This document shows, one piece after another, positions 1-12,750 of a stretch of 64,000 nucleotides of DNA. This stretch comes from Lucifuga dentata (Eukaryota > Chordata > Actinopteri > Ophidiiformes > Bythitidae). The notes below the pieces were generated by a model that was not told where the DNA came from, did no database searches, and saw only the letters and a list, made by a program, of their open reading frames with translations. Position numbers and translations under genes: made by a program. The stretch lies in assembly GCA_014773175.1 (NCBI GenBank), contig VXCM01000945.1, positions 1,966 through 65,965 of the forward strand. The letters are read 5' to 3'. Numbering within the stretch: position 1 is the stretch's first letter; the number at the start of each line of letters is the position of its first letter.

Positions 1-40
<40 letters not shown>
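1..40. repeat. (CA)20 microsatellite
   Basis: Uninterrupted CA dinucleotides run from the first base of the window, so the array may continue outside it. Confidence 0.98.
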
Positions 41-42
<2 letters not shown>

Positions 43-135
43 CAATCAATCAATCCCATATTTTCCCACACACCAAAAGACTGTCAGAAGACAGAATAAA
101 AAAATAACAAATGTGGGACAGATAGCATGATGCCA

Positions 136-136
136 T

Positions 137-178
<42 letters not shown>
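136..178. repeat. Compound (CA)n(GA)n microsatellite
   Basis: A CA run passes directly into a GA run of about 13 units, a common compound microsatellite form in fish. Confidence 0.97.
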
Positions 179-1216
179 GTTTATTTTGATACAAAGTTAA
201 TAGATCTCTGTTTTAAGGTTGTTTTATAAATTAGTTGGAAATTTATTGTTGAAGTTAAATTAATATTGTTGCAAAGAAAGTTTATATCATCACACTGTTT
301 TATTAAAATCACGTTTCGAAATAAAGATGCTCTGAGTTTTTATTTAGTTTTTAATCATTACTGTATGTATGTATGTAATTTTGTTTCAGCTGTAAGTAAG
401 AATAAAAAATAATCTGTCATAAAAATGTTTTTATAATTTTACTTAAAATTCTAAAACACCTTTGTGGAACACATTTAGGTGGATAACAAAAGGTTACTTG
501 GAATATCGACTCAAGTCAATTTTGGTATTACAAAGTGTTTAACAGAGAACAAAGGACACTAAGGATAAGAAATGTAAGAAAGAAAGAAATGACAACTGTT
601 TTATAACTAATCCTGTGCCCTAACCTTTATGAGGAGAGTAGAAAGAATAAAAAAAAACAAAAAACAAAAAGATCATTTTCAAATGGAGCTATTAAGTATG
701 ATTGTATTGTCGGGTTTCTTATTAAATTCTTGACAGCTGATTCTAAGTGCTAAGAAATTACAAATCTGTGCTGCAGTTAACCTCTCGGCCTGGAAGACGA
801 GTCTTATATTTAAATGTAGACATGAAGCCTTCTCTCTGTGGATTACAAAGCGGATGAGGAGTGTTTACTTGTTATTTGTCACCACATGACTTGACACAAA
901 TAGTAAAGATCTTCTTATGGAAATCCAAATATTTACACTGACAATGATTCAAACACAGACACAACACAAAACCAAATAATATGAATGCTACAACCGGGAA
1001 AGAACAATATGGCCGACAGACGGCTGGGGGAAGAGGCGTGTTTTGAGCTTGGCACATGCACATACAGACATGAGAGTAGGTTTGTGTATCCTGCGACTGA
1101 ATGTGTATGGGTGACCTAGAAACGTCTAGCAGTCTCTCATGGCTTCATTAGGGCTTAAACTGAGAGTTCAGTACATATAACCCTCAAATTATTACCTCCT
1201 CTACCTCCCTTGCAGC
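179..1216. other. AT-rich non-coding stretch
   Basis: No ORF with recognisable similarity, no RNA gene and no element ends are visible here. Only short A-rich runs occur (for example near 650). Confidence 0.6.
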
Positions 1217-1238
1217 TGTGTGTGTGTGTGTGTGTGTG
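1217..1238. repeat. (GT)n microsatellite
   Basis: A short perfect GT run. Confidence 0.95.
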
Positions 1239-1357
1239 AATTAGTGTCTGTGTCCTTACATATGTATATATACCATCGATTTGCGCACCCATTTTTTTTT
1301 CTGTTTTGTTTCTTTGTTTCTTATATGCCCTCTTCCCTTCAGTCTCTCCATGTGCAT

Positions 1358-1360
<3 letters not shown>

Positions 1361-1407
<47 letters not shown>
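1361..1407. repeat. (CT)n microsatellite
   Basis: About 23 uninterrupted CT units. Reading frames through it give artificial Leu-Ser or Arg-Glu repeats and are not genes. Confidence 0.97.
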
Positions 1408-1410
<3 letters not shown>

Positions 1411-1479
1411 TTAATCCAGTTATCAGGTCCAGGTCCTGCAGACGGAGAAGACTGCTGCTGCATATCATGACCTCCCTCT

Positions 1480-1665
1480 GACTTGCTCTTCACTTCTTTA
1501 CCTCTCTTTCCCGGCTCATCGCCTCCCTCTCTCTTTGTCTTTCTCTCTCTCTCTCCCCTCTCGTTTGGCATTTTCTCATATCTCTCACCCCTACTGCATC
1601 CTCTCCTCCTCTCCTATCTCTCCCCCACTCAGGCTTCCTACCTCTCTTCCCCTCTTCCCCTCCCC
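1480..1665. other. Pyrimidine-rich tract
   Basis: An imperfect C/T-rich stretch with very few purines on the + strand. No coding or element signature is visible. Confidence 0.7.
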
Positions 1666-1757
1666 AAATGTCTGTGCGAAACTGGAGCAATGTCTTAATC
1701 GAGGTTTGGAAGACGTGAGGGGAATTTCTAAGCAATCCCAGCTCTGCAGTACAGACA

Positions 1758-1760
<3 letters not shown>

Positions 1761-1806
<46 letters not shown>

Positions 1807-1825
1807 ACATACTCTGCTTGGCAGN

Positions 1826-1871
<46 letters not shown>

Positions 1872-1889
1872 ACATACTCTGCTTGGCAG
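1761..1889. repeat. (CA)n block duplicated across a one-N gap
   Basis: Positions 1761-1824 and 1826-1889 are the same 64 bases: (AC)20 followed by a unique tail ending CTTGGCAG. They are separated by one N at 1825. This is most simply an unmerged contig overlap rather than a true tandem duplication. Confidence 0.85.
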
Positions 1890-1954
1890 CCAATTAACAG
1901 CCTGCAATCCAGCGCCAAAGGGAATAACTGCATGTTGATGAGCTGGCAGCTCTG

Positions 1955-1993
<39 letters not shown>
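1955..1993. repeat. (GT)n microsatellite
   Basis: About 19 uninterrupted GT units. Confidence 0.97.
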
Positions 1994-1994
<1 letters not shown>

Positions 1995-2195
1995 TGAGCT
2001 GGTGGCCGTCAGAAGCAGTTACACAGAGAGAGGGATATCTCTTTTACGTGTTCAGGAAAAGTGGGGGATTATGGCGCATTATAAACCCTTTCTATAAGGA
2101 CAAAGTAAAACAGGAAGCGTGTGTGTGTGAGAGAGAGAGAGAGAGAAAGGTTGTCTTTGTGTGTGGATTGATTGTGTCCTGGCATCTCTCAGTGA

Positions 2196-2198
<3 letters not shown>

Positions 2199-2231
<33 letters not shown>
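2199..2231. repeat. (GT)n microsatellite
   Basis: About 16 GT units, preceded by a short GA run at about 2129-2146. Confidence 0.96.
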
Positions 2232-2236
<5 letters not shown>

Positions 2237-2319
2237 CATGTGTAGGTACACAGCATTAGACGAACAATGCAGATGAATTACATGAAGCCTTGCTTTCTCC
2301 TCATCCTTCCTCTATTTTT

Positions 2320-2390
2320 GATGCCTTTCCTCCTCCTCCTCTTCCTCTTCCTCCTCCTCTTCTTGCTCCTCCTCCTCTTCCTCTTTTCCT
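2320..2390. repeat. (TCC/TCT)n pyrimidine repeat
   Basis: An imperfect CTC/CTT trinucleotide array. It translates to poly-Leu/Phe but shows no coding context. Confidence 0.8.
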
Positions 2391-2834
2391 GCCTTCACTT
2401 GGGGAGTTCATCCAAAGGTGAACGCTGTACAAGAAANAAAAAAAAAAAACTCATATATTCTCTTTGCGTGTCAAAAATATTGACATCAGCTTTGAGACGG
2501 TATCTCAGAGCAGCAAAGCAGCATGTCTGCCTGTCCATGTTTCATCATCTGTTGTTGTTTGTGAAAGACAGAAGATTTTGAATGAAATTTTCTGTAGATT
2601 CAATCCAGACTTCTGCACTGCTGCCCTAGTTCTGTATATCAGTCTTTTTCTGTCTGTTCTCTGAATATGAAATACAAGAATATGACAGGTTAAAACTAAT
2701 TATGAAAAAGTGAATAAATGGATATGTTCAGTTTATGACAATTGGAGACGATATAAGGACAGACAATTCATTATCATAATTTTTTAATTTAAATGTCTTT
2801 TAAAACATTACTGGTAGTATTTGATTTATAATGA

Positions 2835-2948
2835 ATTCTTCTTCTTCTCCTTCTTCTTCTTCTTCTTCTTCTTCTTTGAAGTAGTAGTAGTAGTAGCAGC
2901 AGCAGCAGCAGCAGCAGAAGTATTTGTAGTAGTAGTAATAGTAGTAAC
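2835..2948. repeat. Composite trinucleotide array (TTC)n-(TAG)n-(CAG)7
   Basis: A TTC array to about 2875 is followed by TAG triplets, then about seven CAG triplets (about 2896-2917), then TAG/TAA triplets. Frames across it give poly-Phe, poly-Val and poly-Ala, which are repeat artefacts. Confidence 0.92.
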
Positions 2949-3306
2949 AAAGGAGGCTTGCCCTGATAGCAAATTGCATAACTACTATTTTGAAATTATG
3001 TCATTGTTTTTTGCTATGCGTTGTTCATTACTGATTAAAAATGGCACTGAAATATAGCATAACAAGTATATGATAATTGCAAAATATCAGTTACAACAAT
3101 GCCAGTATATATCTCAGTGTGTTACAGCATGTGCGAGTGTTATTTTATCTTTTGTAAAAGCAAGATGACATCTAGTGGTAAAGGGCTGATATAGCAGGAA
3201 CGTCCCAAACAACCTTTGACTTCTTTAGTTTGGAGCAAAATAGTGCTAGTAAAACTGTTCTGGAAGGGAAGCCCGGCATCAGCTGGAGAGTAATATAATG
3301 TTTTTA

Positions 3307-3364
3307 TGGGTTGTATATACTGGGCTCAAACATGCACAATCACTAATATGCTCTTTATCTTTAA
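3307..3364 (-). repeat. Right-end fragment of the TTAA-MITE family
   Basis: The stretch with GGGCTCAAACATGCACAA followed by CTTTATCTTTAA matches, with differences, the right terminal inverted repeat seen at 25610-25663 and 35480-35517. Only this end is visible, and an N-containing poly-T lies about 55 bases downstream. Confidence 0.6.
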
Positions 3365-3418
3365 TTATGCATTAATATAAGCAGTTGGTATACATAGATA
3401 AATTCATTATAGAGTTTT

Positions 3419-3461
3419 GTTTTTTTTTTTTTTTNTTTTTTTTTTTTTTGTTTTTTTTTTA
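3419..3461. repeat. Poly-T run with a one-N gap
   Basis: A poly-T homopolymer with a single N at 3435. Its true length is unreliable. Confidence 0.9.
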
Positions 3462-3966
3462 GTTTAGATTAGTTTAGTTCATTTTCCTATGGATCCCTCA
3501 TCAGGGGTATAAGGAACAAAAACAAGCAGACAACCAGCATACAGACAGAGACCAAAACTCTGCACATAAAAGTCAAATATTAATTAGAAATTATATATAT
3601 ATATATATTAGTATTTTCTTGATTTAACTTAACCAGATTAAACAAAACTTTAACATTACTTGAAGCCATCAGTTTCTTAAATTTGTAAATGGTAGGATTA
3701 ACTCTACAATACAGTATATAGAGTGCTTACTCTGGAAATTACATGTAGATTAGAGCATGACGTACATCAATTACTTGGATTATGTTGTGTCATAATATTG
3801 GGGGAGGGAATATATAACATTTTTGGCCAAACAGAAATGTTGCAGAACATACTTGAAAATTAATGATGCATTAAGGCCACTACATCTAACTATGGGCTCC
3901 ACCCAGTGGAGAGTTGTGGTAATGGCAGGAAAGTTACTGAAGACACTGGAGCACCTACAGTTAGAA

Positions 3967-3974
3967 TATAAAAG
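3967..3974 (+). promoter_or_regulatory. TATA box upstream of the HSP30-like pseudogene
   Basis: TATAAAAG lies 88 bases before the relic's start codon, a spacing compatible with an intronless heat-shock gene. Its survival suggests the pseudogene arose by DNA duplication or in-place decay, not as a retrocopy of an mRNA. I see no convincing ordered array of heat-shock elements. Confidence 0.45.
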
Positions 3975-4061
3975 CTGGAACAGTCTCACTGCTGAGACAG
4001 AAAGCACTTTAACAGTGTTTGATCTGACAACGAGAGGACTCGAGACTTAACACACCTGAAG

Positions 4062-4625
4062 ATGCTGTGCTCTCATGGACTCCAGTCTTCCCTCAGTCAA
4101 TTCATGAACATGTTCTGGCCTGTATGCAGTCTGTGGCTGGAGGTCAAACCCGATCCACTGCAGGAAAATATCCAGCAGCTCTGCAGCAGACTTGAGCTGA
4201 TGGACAAACTTCAATACAAGATCCTGGATGAGACAGAACCTGTTCCAGCCTCTATGGCCATCCAACCAGTCTGCTACCAGCTGGAGAAAGAAGAAGAGCA
4301 TTTTGACCAAGAACCTGGACACCTGAAGCTTTTCCCAGGGAGCTGAGAGTCAGTGGGAAGATGGAAAAGAAGTGGGAAGACAAGCAAGTTTTATACATGC
4401 CGGCAGTTCAGACAGGAGTTTGATCTGCCTGAAGGGATGAACCCCGAAGCCATCAGCTGCTACTTCAAGCTCCACATCCAGGCAGCAATAGTTCCATGTG
4501 TGGAGGAAGCTGAGAAAGAGCTGATTGTCAGCAAGAGCTTAGAGGAGAAAACACGGCTGAGTGTGTGTTCACACACAAAAGACAGCAGCACAGTGACAGT
4601 CAGCAAGATGATGCAGAACAAATAA
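4062..4625 (+). pseudogene. HSP30-type small heat-shock protein, decayed
   Basis: The relic starts with ATG (MLCSHGLQSS) and runs through a Leu/Glu-rich N-terminal region to a TGA at 4344-4346. It then resumes as a recognisable alpha-crystallin-domain segment. FRQEFDLPEGMNPEA is encoded at about 4407-4451, and LHIQA-type strand residues follow before a TAA at 4623-4625. These are hallmarks I recognise from teleost HSP30-like chaperones, which are intronless and bind unfolded proteins in the cytoplasm. The middle of the domain is broken: around 4325-4400 the matching peptide (ELRVSGK-like) lies in another frame, so there are at least two frameshifts plus missing sequence between EHF and that motif. 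No intact product of normal length (about 200 residues) can be made. Family assignment is from memory of its motifs; pseudogene status is seen directly. Confidence 0.75.
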
Positions 4626-5400
4626 ACCAATCTCCTAAATATTTTTGAAAGTAGCAATCAAGTCAAGATGCATCGAATGTACTGTGATTATATTAATCAA
4701 CATACAAAATACAATATAGTTGATACTTCACACAAGGTGTATTATAAACTATTGTTCTCAGTGATTTTTTTAACAACCAATATATTTAATAATTCATTAT
4801 TTTCTACTTTGAGTTTTTTTTTTTTCCATACTGCATCTTGTACAACAGTTTCAGACAGCAACCTATACTCTGTAAATTAAGCAAGTTTTTATTAAATTGG
4901 AAAATACAAGGGAGAAAAGGGTGCAGCAGTATCATTAAATTACCACTAGAGGCCAGTCAATATCTGTGATGATCAACATCATTGGAACTGACTATGAGCC
5001 CTGTACTGCACAAAACATACAAAGTTTTCAATACAAATATATAGGTACATATATGTATGTGTGTATATATATATATATATACTTTGCTTTGATGAAATGA
5101 AAATGTTACACGGGAGATGTACTAATTTCCATTGCATGTGAGACATTTTTCCTTATATTTTTAGAATTTTGCCTATACAGTAGAATACACTGCAAATTGC
5201 AACATGTACATGGATCATCATTGTTAATAAGAAAGTACATAGCCAGTGTTTGTTTTTCAGTGTTGAATAAAACTGCTTTAAGAATTGAAACATTCATCAG
5301 TTGGGCAGCAGTTATTTCAAAGCAAAGAACAAAAAAGGAAAGTAGTTTACAAGAATAGCAATACAATAACCTTGCTGTCATAGACAACCCCCACCCCTCC

Positions 5401-5433
<33 letters not shown>

Positions 5434-6961
5434 ACATTTAATGTTGACATCATTGATCACCAAGCATGTTTGGTCTCTCTGGCTCCCTCCTGGCTGTCCC
5501 AGGCTTTCTTTTCCAAGAATAGAAGGAGTTTCCCATAAACATGGCAACACACAAGTAGACAACTTCAGGAACTCCTCTGCGTTTGCTTTATTTCTGTGTG
5601 TGGAGCTGTTCTTTGATTTCAGGCAGCTCTGACAGAATACTTATTCACTCACGGTCTTGGAATATCAGAGAGTCCCTTCTATTGTGTTTTTTAATTCCTC
5701 ATCTTCTCCTTGTCTGCACTCCTTTTTCTATTTTCTGAAATTTCATCTCTTCTATCACATCTTCTCATTTCACCTCCTTTTATCCCTGTCTTCAGTCTTC
5801 ACCTCCCTTGCATATATTCTTCTTTTCAGCCTCATCTCATTGGCTCTAGCATCCTATCCAGCATCCTATCCTCTCATCTCCTTCCTCCTCTCCTATAACA
5901 GTTTACTTTAGGCTTACATTTGGCAATAAGCCAAGTAAAAGCATTCAGACTAATACCAGAGAATCAGTGTGTTGTAAATCAGCAACAGATAACAGATAAA
6001 ACATGAAAGAGTCAAATTCTACATCAGCTAGACAACATAGATGTTCTGGCAACGGATGTGGAAAAATACCCTGTAAACCAGACTGGGGAGTAAATGAGGA
6101 GCAGCTGGTTGGGCAGATGTTTGTTGACCAGAGTAGAGAAGTGGTCAATCGAGGCAGGAAGCTGGCTGATGGTTCCTGGTGGGCAGGTATGGCATGACTG
6201 GGTCTGACAATTACACAATACACACAGAGAGTTCATCCCAGTCCTTCTCACTTTCATCTTTATTCTACCACCTCAGCACCCTAATCCACCCGCCAATATG
6301 TGAGGAAAAGTGAAAAGGAGGAATGAAGGATATATTACAGCCTATTATCACAACAGCTAGTGTGTTCTTGCATGACATTGATTTGCCATTTCACTATGAA
6401 ATGAAATGACACTTAAAATGTGTTTGTTCTGCGAGAAACTCAACAGTAAAGAAAAAAGCTAAAATATTCTAAATAAATTATACAGGGTTCAGAGGTCAGA
6501 AGAAACACCTGAATAGTCCTGTAATAAATTGTAACTTTATGAAATGTAAAATTATCAGTTTGTTGACACTGGGTCAGAAAGATGCTAATTCAGCTCTATG
6601 GTTATTTTTGAGGTAGAAATCTGTGTTGTTTTACTGGACTGCATTATATTTAATTCTAATAATTTCTCCACCTCATTCACTTACATGCACAGGAGACTTG
6701 AGGTTTATTATTCAGATTAAAACTAAATCCATATTTAATGATTTAACTAGATAATGAATAAGAAAACAAAATAAAAAAAAAAATGGAAAGAACTGTAGGT
6801 GCTGTTTACTGCAGCCCACAATTCTAGTTTCATAAAAATAAAGTTTCCAATTAATCATGAAGTATTGCATTATTATTGGCAGATCACTGATGTTACAATT
6901 GATGCTGTGCTTGCATTATCTAATCAGATCATACAGTATGTTAGCTGTGTTACCAGTGGCA
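4626..6961. other. Non-coding stretch without recognised genes
   Basis: It contains an (AT)n run near 5062-5080, a poly-T at 5404-5432 and a pyrimidine-rich tract at about 5680-5890. Short ORFs at 5945-6257 on both strands overlap each other and resemble nothing I recognise. Confidence 0.55.
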
Positions 6962-7088
6962 CATTGATGATTGGCTATTAACAGACTTGTCACACCCATT
7001 CATTTCTATAAAAAAAAAAAACTGNCATTGATGATTGGCTATTAACAGACTTGTCACACCCATTCATTTCTATAAAAAAAAAAAACTG
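6962..7088. repeat. Exact 63-bp duplication around a one-N gap
   Basis: Positions 6962-7024 and 7026-7088 are identical, including a 12-A run, and are separated only by an N at 7025. This pattern fits an assembly overlap. Confidence 0.88.
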
Positions 7089-7290
7089 AAAGGAGCCCTT
7101 CATTTCATTGAAATCAGCAATTAGCATTGATCTTTTTGACTATTACTCTACTGATCTCCTCACACCATCACCAGCAGCTCCCTCCACCACCTTAACCTCC
7201 ACCTTATTGGATTTTGTTGACTTAGCTGAAATCAAACATTCATGGAGTTTACATATGACTGATTTTTTTTTTTAAGTTTTAATTCACATG

Positions 7291-7334
7291 TATAAGATAA
7301 GATAAACCTTTATTTATCCCAAGGGAAATTATTA
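7291..7334. repeat. Short fragment of a common fish interspersed repeat
   Basis: The stretch around ATAAACCTTTATTTATCCC followed by AAGGGAAATT resembles a dispersed sequence frequently seen in fish introns. The family name is not certain, and the rest of the element is not visible. Confidence 0.4.
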
Positions 7335-7659
7335 TGGCAAGGTTGCTCAGTAGTACAAGTTACATAAGGTACATTAAAACAATAAAGTCAAGTACTGCCA
7401 ATGCAAAAATACAAATTAAAGTTACAAAAAAATTTTGTACCATACTATTGTAGATAACAGTATGTTATGGGTACTCCCAATAGAATCTTGTTGCTGCTTA
7501 TATTCTTTCAGATCCCATGTCCACCTGATGTAATTGTATGACAGTTTGCATAAATGGTTAGTTCCTTGATGTGTTTGACTAGAACAGATTTTGAATGACT
7601 TCCACATAGGATGATCTTCTATCTCCTCATTTCCCTTCAGGAAGCTTCCACTCATCATG

Positions 7660-7696
7660 CTCATCATGCTCATTCCAATGGAATGAACATGATGAG
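7660..7696. repeat. Near-perfect 18-bp palindrome
   Basis: CTCATCATGCTCATTCCA is followed after one base by its reverse complement with a single mismatch. No coding or element context explains it. Confidence 0.85.
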
Positions 7697-8117
7697 CATT
7701 CCAGGTAAGGATGGAGGCCAAGGAGCTATGGAATACGAGTATTAGGATGCACCCACTATAGAGAGCACAAGTGTGAGGCATATCCTCTGCCTTCATCTCC
7801 TTTCCAATGAGATGCTGACTTTCATTTTAACACTGGCAACACATGGCAGTATTTACCCGCTTTTTTCTTCCTTCTTCCCTCAGGGAATTATCTCCCATCC
7901 CCCATTGTCTTATCATCCTTCTCTTATATCCCCCATTACTTTCTTCATCTCAGCCCTTCTCTCCACCAGTCCTCCTTCCTCACATCAACTCCCTTTAGTT
8001 TTTCCTTTCTAACACACCCATTTCCCCAGCCTGCTCAGACACTTTGACTCTTAATCAACAGGGTGTGTTTGAAGCAGACAGCTTTTATTGTCATTACAAA
8101 AGCCTATGAGTCAGTGC
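7697..8117. other. Non-coding, pyrimidine-rich in part
   Basis: A C/T-rich tract spans about 7860-8010. No gene is recognised. Confidence 0.55.
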
Positions 8118-8190
8118 TGTGTGTGTGTGTGTGTGTGTGTGTGTGCATGCATGTGTGCTTGTGTGCATGTGTGCATGTGCATGTGCATGT
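8118..8190. repeat. (GT)n and GTGCAT-type microsatellite
   Basis: A perfect GT run to about 8145 passes into alternating TGTGCATG units. Confidence 0.93.
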
Positions 8191-8629
8191 GTGAGTGTGT
8201 CTGGTTGTCTGGATCTCTGCAGTAAAAGTGATTGGGCTCCAACGGAAAAAGATGTCATATAGCCAGATGTGGTGTGAAAAAGTGGGTATTTATTAAAAAA
8301 AAAAAAAAACACCAAAATCAACGAGAAAAGACTGTTTTAGTTTATCAGACACAAACATTTTTAAAAGTTTTCTTGAAAAACTTTCTGTCTCTTAGAAAGG
8401 TTCTGTTTGCCTTTTTGCATTCACATCCTGTTTCACATCTGACAAAGGTTTGATTGCATTTCAGCCTCTTGAAAGCATGCTAGAAAATACTTTTGCCTTC
8501 GTCATACCTAATAAAACAGTTATGGCCTGGCCTACATGAACAACAAGAAGGCACTCCAAGAATACACATCTCTGCCAAGAGATGCCAACCAAATTCCTAA
8601 TTTAAAAAAACAAAAAAAAAACAAAACAA

Positions 8630-8861
8630 ACTTCCCACTGAGCCATCATGTTAAATTTCACTGAAATCAGTCCATTAGCATGGATCCTGTATGCAGAATT
8701 TGATCCAGATTCACCTATAAAATTCCATCCCTTCTTCTCTACATCTGCTGTATCTGTCTGCCAAATTGCATCCAAATCTGTCCACAACTTTTTGAGATAT
8801 CCTGCTAAAAACAGACAAATAAACCCAGTGATCACCTCCTTCTTGGAGGTAATAATATTAA
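8630..8861 (+). repeat. Degenerate LINE-like 3' end
   Basis: The stretch reads through phrases typical of a dispersed 3'UTR tail (AAATTTCACTGAAATCAGTC, then TTTTTGAGATATCCTGCTAA, then GGAGGTAATAATATTAAT). The final GGAGGTAAT followed by TAA-like units resembles the end of RTE-type non-LTR elements. No reverse transcriptase remains here. Clade assignment is uncertain. Confidence 0.5.
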
Positions 8862-11800
8862 TGTATCTTAGAGTGCTCGTGTTTTCTTGGTTGGTGGGAA
8901 TCTCATTTTGGAAAAGAGCTTAAGAGCAAAGAGTACAAATATTTCAATTTTAATTGGATAAAGTGAACATTTTGATTCGGGTTAAAATAACCACGACAAC
9001 AAAATAACGATGTGCTTATCCAATATCATTGACCTTTAGGAGTAAATTAAATTAGGTGCATTACACGTTTTCCTCACCTCTCCTATTGTGGGAATATGTT
9101 CTATACAGTAAAAGGTCAAGTATTTTTTATAAATCATGCTCACAAAGAGTGGCTTCTGTAGCACACACTCTCATACTCACACACATTTCCTGTGTGACTT
9201 TGAGGGTCTCTGGTATTTGAACAGATGTGGCCAGACTGAACGTGCCCAGAACCCCCCCTGACCTGAACGTGCACTTCCTCCTCCGAAAGCTAACACCCAG
9301 AGAGAACAATCACAGTCTGTACCCTGCGATTGCATACAAATACACACTTGTGCACAAACACACACACACATACACAGTCAAACTTAAGGTCAGCATGCAA
9401 GCGATAAACACATCAAAACACACACTCGCATGCACATTTAGGCTTGCAGTTGGTGAGCATGCAGCACACGTTCCCACAAAGCAGCTACTGTGTGTTATTG
9501 TGAGATAAGGTGGAAGTGACAGTAAGGTTGTGTTATTCTGTTTTCAAGACATTTACACTGACCTCACGTTTGAGTCAGTAGCTTTACGTGCAAACTATAT
9601 TCCAAATTTTGTCTGTGCTGCATTCAAGGTAAAATTCGGAGTAAGTCATATAATGGATGGAATTAATAGGATTCCGTCTTCCTCTTTGCTCAATCAGTTT
9701 ATGAGGAGGAGCACTCCAGATGAGGACATGTGGAGAATGAATGAACTGATTAATCATTTACAACCCTGATTAAATCAATTTACGTCTGTTACTCAGAGTT
9801 AATCAACATAGATTTATGCCGATTTCAGTCTGATTATGGTGATTGTAGAACTTTGAATAATTGGATTTATTGCCTTAATCAGAGTAGAATCGAAGGTTTA
9901 GCATACATGTAAAGGCACTGGCTGTGTGTATGTGTGCATGTGCATGCATGAGCGATTCCCTAAGACATATCAAATTCATGGTATCACTCAACTTTGGGCC
10001 TGCTAAAACAACTTTGGTGTGGCAATGTGATCCAGCCTCTAACCTGGAGATGCAGAGTTCTCTCTCTGTGTAAATGTAATACAGTCAGTCAGCAATACCA
10101 CAGAGTTCACCTTTTTTTACTTTCCATTGGTGATGTGTGTGTGTGTATGTTTGGGGATCATTCACTGAGAGAGCAAGGGATGGGATGGATAAGAAAAATA
10201 GAAAAAAAAAATGAGAAGGGTATAAATGAGGGAGGGAGAGGGAGGGAGGTCATGAACTGTGAGCTGAATGAGCCAGAAAGACAGAACTGAAAACTATAGC
10301 TGGTTTGGGAAAGTCCAGTAGAATCACAAAGGGGAACAAATCGTTAACAACACACACATACAGTTATACTAATATTTAAAGTAATTTCCTCTTCTTCTCA
10401 TCCATCTATGAAATTAATTAAATTTAAATTAATTTTAAAAAAAGTACCACTACAATACTGTAGGAATTAAAAAAAGGGAAACTGTTGATTATGACTATGA
10501 CACTGTTATTAACAATGTTATGTTAATAACAATATTATGTTATGACAATGTTACTAACTTTTTTGCAGATAATGAGGAGACATGATTATCATATATGCAC
10601 TAGTTTTCAATTATGTTGTACATCTTTTGTGCTTTTATGTCAAAGTATAGTTTGAGTTTGGCAGTCAGTGCAAAATATGAAAATGTGGCATCAAATCGCA
10701 GTTTCTTGGTTAAAATCGTAAGCCAGGATTTGCATTGTTCTACATTAACGACAGCAAAGTGCCAACCATAAGAATACTTATTGTTGGAGCCCCAATACAA
10801 AGAATACAGAAAGAGCCTGAATCACCACATCTTGATCCTCGCACAATATATTTTAGCAGAGTTCTACTTCTTATGATGTATAGTGAAGCCTTTATTGTTT
10901 GTTCTTTTGGCTCTGAACTTTGACTTTACTGTTGAGGGCAAAAACTGATTCAAAACATAGCTCTTCCATGTCTTTGCTGACATTGATATTAGAGCTACAC
11001 TGAACATCTTGGATATGAGTATGTACCAGTGACAGTAAAAGTTGATTGTTTGTTAATGTTACTAAAATGCTGATTGTTTGATAATGTTAAACTTAAATGT
11101 AATTCAAATTGTCCACCAACCCTGCAAGGCTGCAATTCTTTATTACCACGGAAATAACAGAGACTGGAGGAAATTTGATTTTACTCTTTTTATTTAAATT
11201 TAATTTAGTCTAATTGAGCTGTTCTTCAAACAGGCCATAAAAAGAAGGCAGGGAATGAGCAACAGTTCTTGCAGATGCTTACAGTTCTTCGTGTTTGTAT
11301 ACTTCACTTCTTAATTTATGATTCACTCCTTCCTCTTGATTCCCAACTGTGTCCAATTTCTGGCTAAATGTACAAAGTCTCATTTTGGAGGTATATTCAC
11401 TGATAAAATTTGTCTTACATAAAGCTAATTTTTGAGTTACCCACATTCTCAAGTACTGTGGAAAAAAGAAAACTAGACTGTTAGTCAACAAATATGAAAA
11501 ATATCATTTGAACAATAAATTAAAGAACAAATTCAAAAAATTTTAATGTGAGAATTAGTTGCTGTGCTTTACTAGCCTTGCTGACAAACATAATTCTGCT
11601 AAAAACTACAGCTTTGTAAAGTACATTTGACATTGACAGCTATGTTAAAGACATTAGTAGAATGGCTGCAAGAGAAAAACTGATTTACGCAGACGTGTGT
11701 GTGTGTGTATGCACATGCATGAGCGTGATATACTGTACTGTGAAAGACAGATCATCATCATGACATCACTGTTTCCACAGGAAATCTTGTTTCCAAAACC

Positions 11801-12709
11801 CTGGTTTTCCACTCTGTAGCCTACCTCTAAGCTGATACACATCTCACTTTTTTTTCTTTCCTTTTCATTTATTTCTGTATTTTTCAGACGTTCTTTCTCA
11901 CACACACACACACACACACGATCCTGCACAGTGGCAGCAGTGAACTACATCATTTTATGTCTCTCAGTGTTCTATTTCCAGCTAGCAGAATTAAATCATA
12001 TTGGTTTCTGATGTCTCGGGCTCATTCATCCCTTTCAATTCCAAAGTGAATACAAAACAACTGGAGAATTCTAAGTACTAATTATTTAATCTGAACTGCT
12101 CAGAAGAAATAAAGTGTGTAGTGTAAGAAGTATTCAAATTCTGCTCCTGATGACACTGGTGATCATGGTGGTGATGATAAATACAGATGGAACTCTGAGC
12201 TATGTCCAGGTCTAGTCCCATGGTGTCACACCCACACGTGTGCACACAGGCCAACGCAAAATCCCACACAGATGCACATGCCCCCATCCACTCGTCTGGT
12301 CTGCTTGATTGTTTAAGATCTCTACGCACACACACACAACACACGCCCTCTTTGCTATGTCATGGCACATGCAATCAGTCTGCTGTGATAGAAAATACTA
12401 CACAAATATTCAGATCTAATCTTTTACAAATGGAAATAGCCCAGATCTCTGTGATGTGTGTTTAAAGTTGATACTTAAATCAAAGCAGAGCTTAGCCAAG
12501 CCTGTAATCACTGCAGCATATAATGGGTGGTTAGTGTGTCAGGCTGGTGATTGGGTAATAGCTGGTTACTGTGTCGCTCTGCTGATTCATAGAGATGAGG
12601 CACTTCTGCTACGAAAGTGCATCTTTAAAGGTACAGTTGGTAACTTATTTAAAGCATTTCTTTTTAAATTTGCTGAAACTTTCATTAAATTCTGAAATGA
12701 ATCCATTCA
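8862..12709. other. Non-coding stretch without recognised genes
   Basis: Short CA runs occur near 9350-9380 and 11900-11919, and an A-rich run near 10203. No ORF above 125 codons is present and none resembles a known family. Nothing else stands out. Confidence 0.5.
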
Positions 12710-12750
12710 TTAAAGGAGCATACTGCTGATTTTGCATGTTTTTTTTGAGT
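12710..12750 (+). repeat. Possible left end of a TTAA-MITE relative
   Basis: TTAAAGGAGCATACTGCT followed by GATTTTGCATG matches the left terminus of the TTAA-MITE family with a few changes. The following sequence does not clearly match the internal region. Confidence 0.4.

Noticed and set aside
2821..3057. ORF with poly-Val and poly-Ala
   Set aside because: It is made by the TAG/CAG trinucleotide array, and no other coding evidence exists.
3823..4050. 75-codon ORF just before the heat-shock relic
   Set aside because: It covers the TATA box region and is in a different frame from the relic's start; nothing suggests translation.
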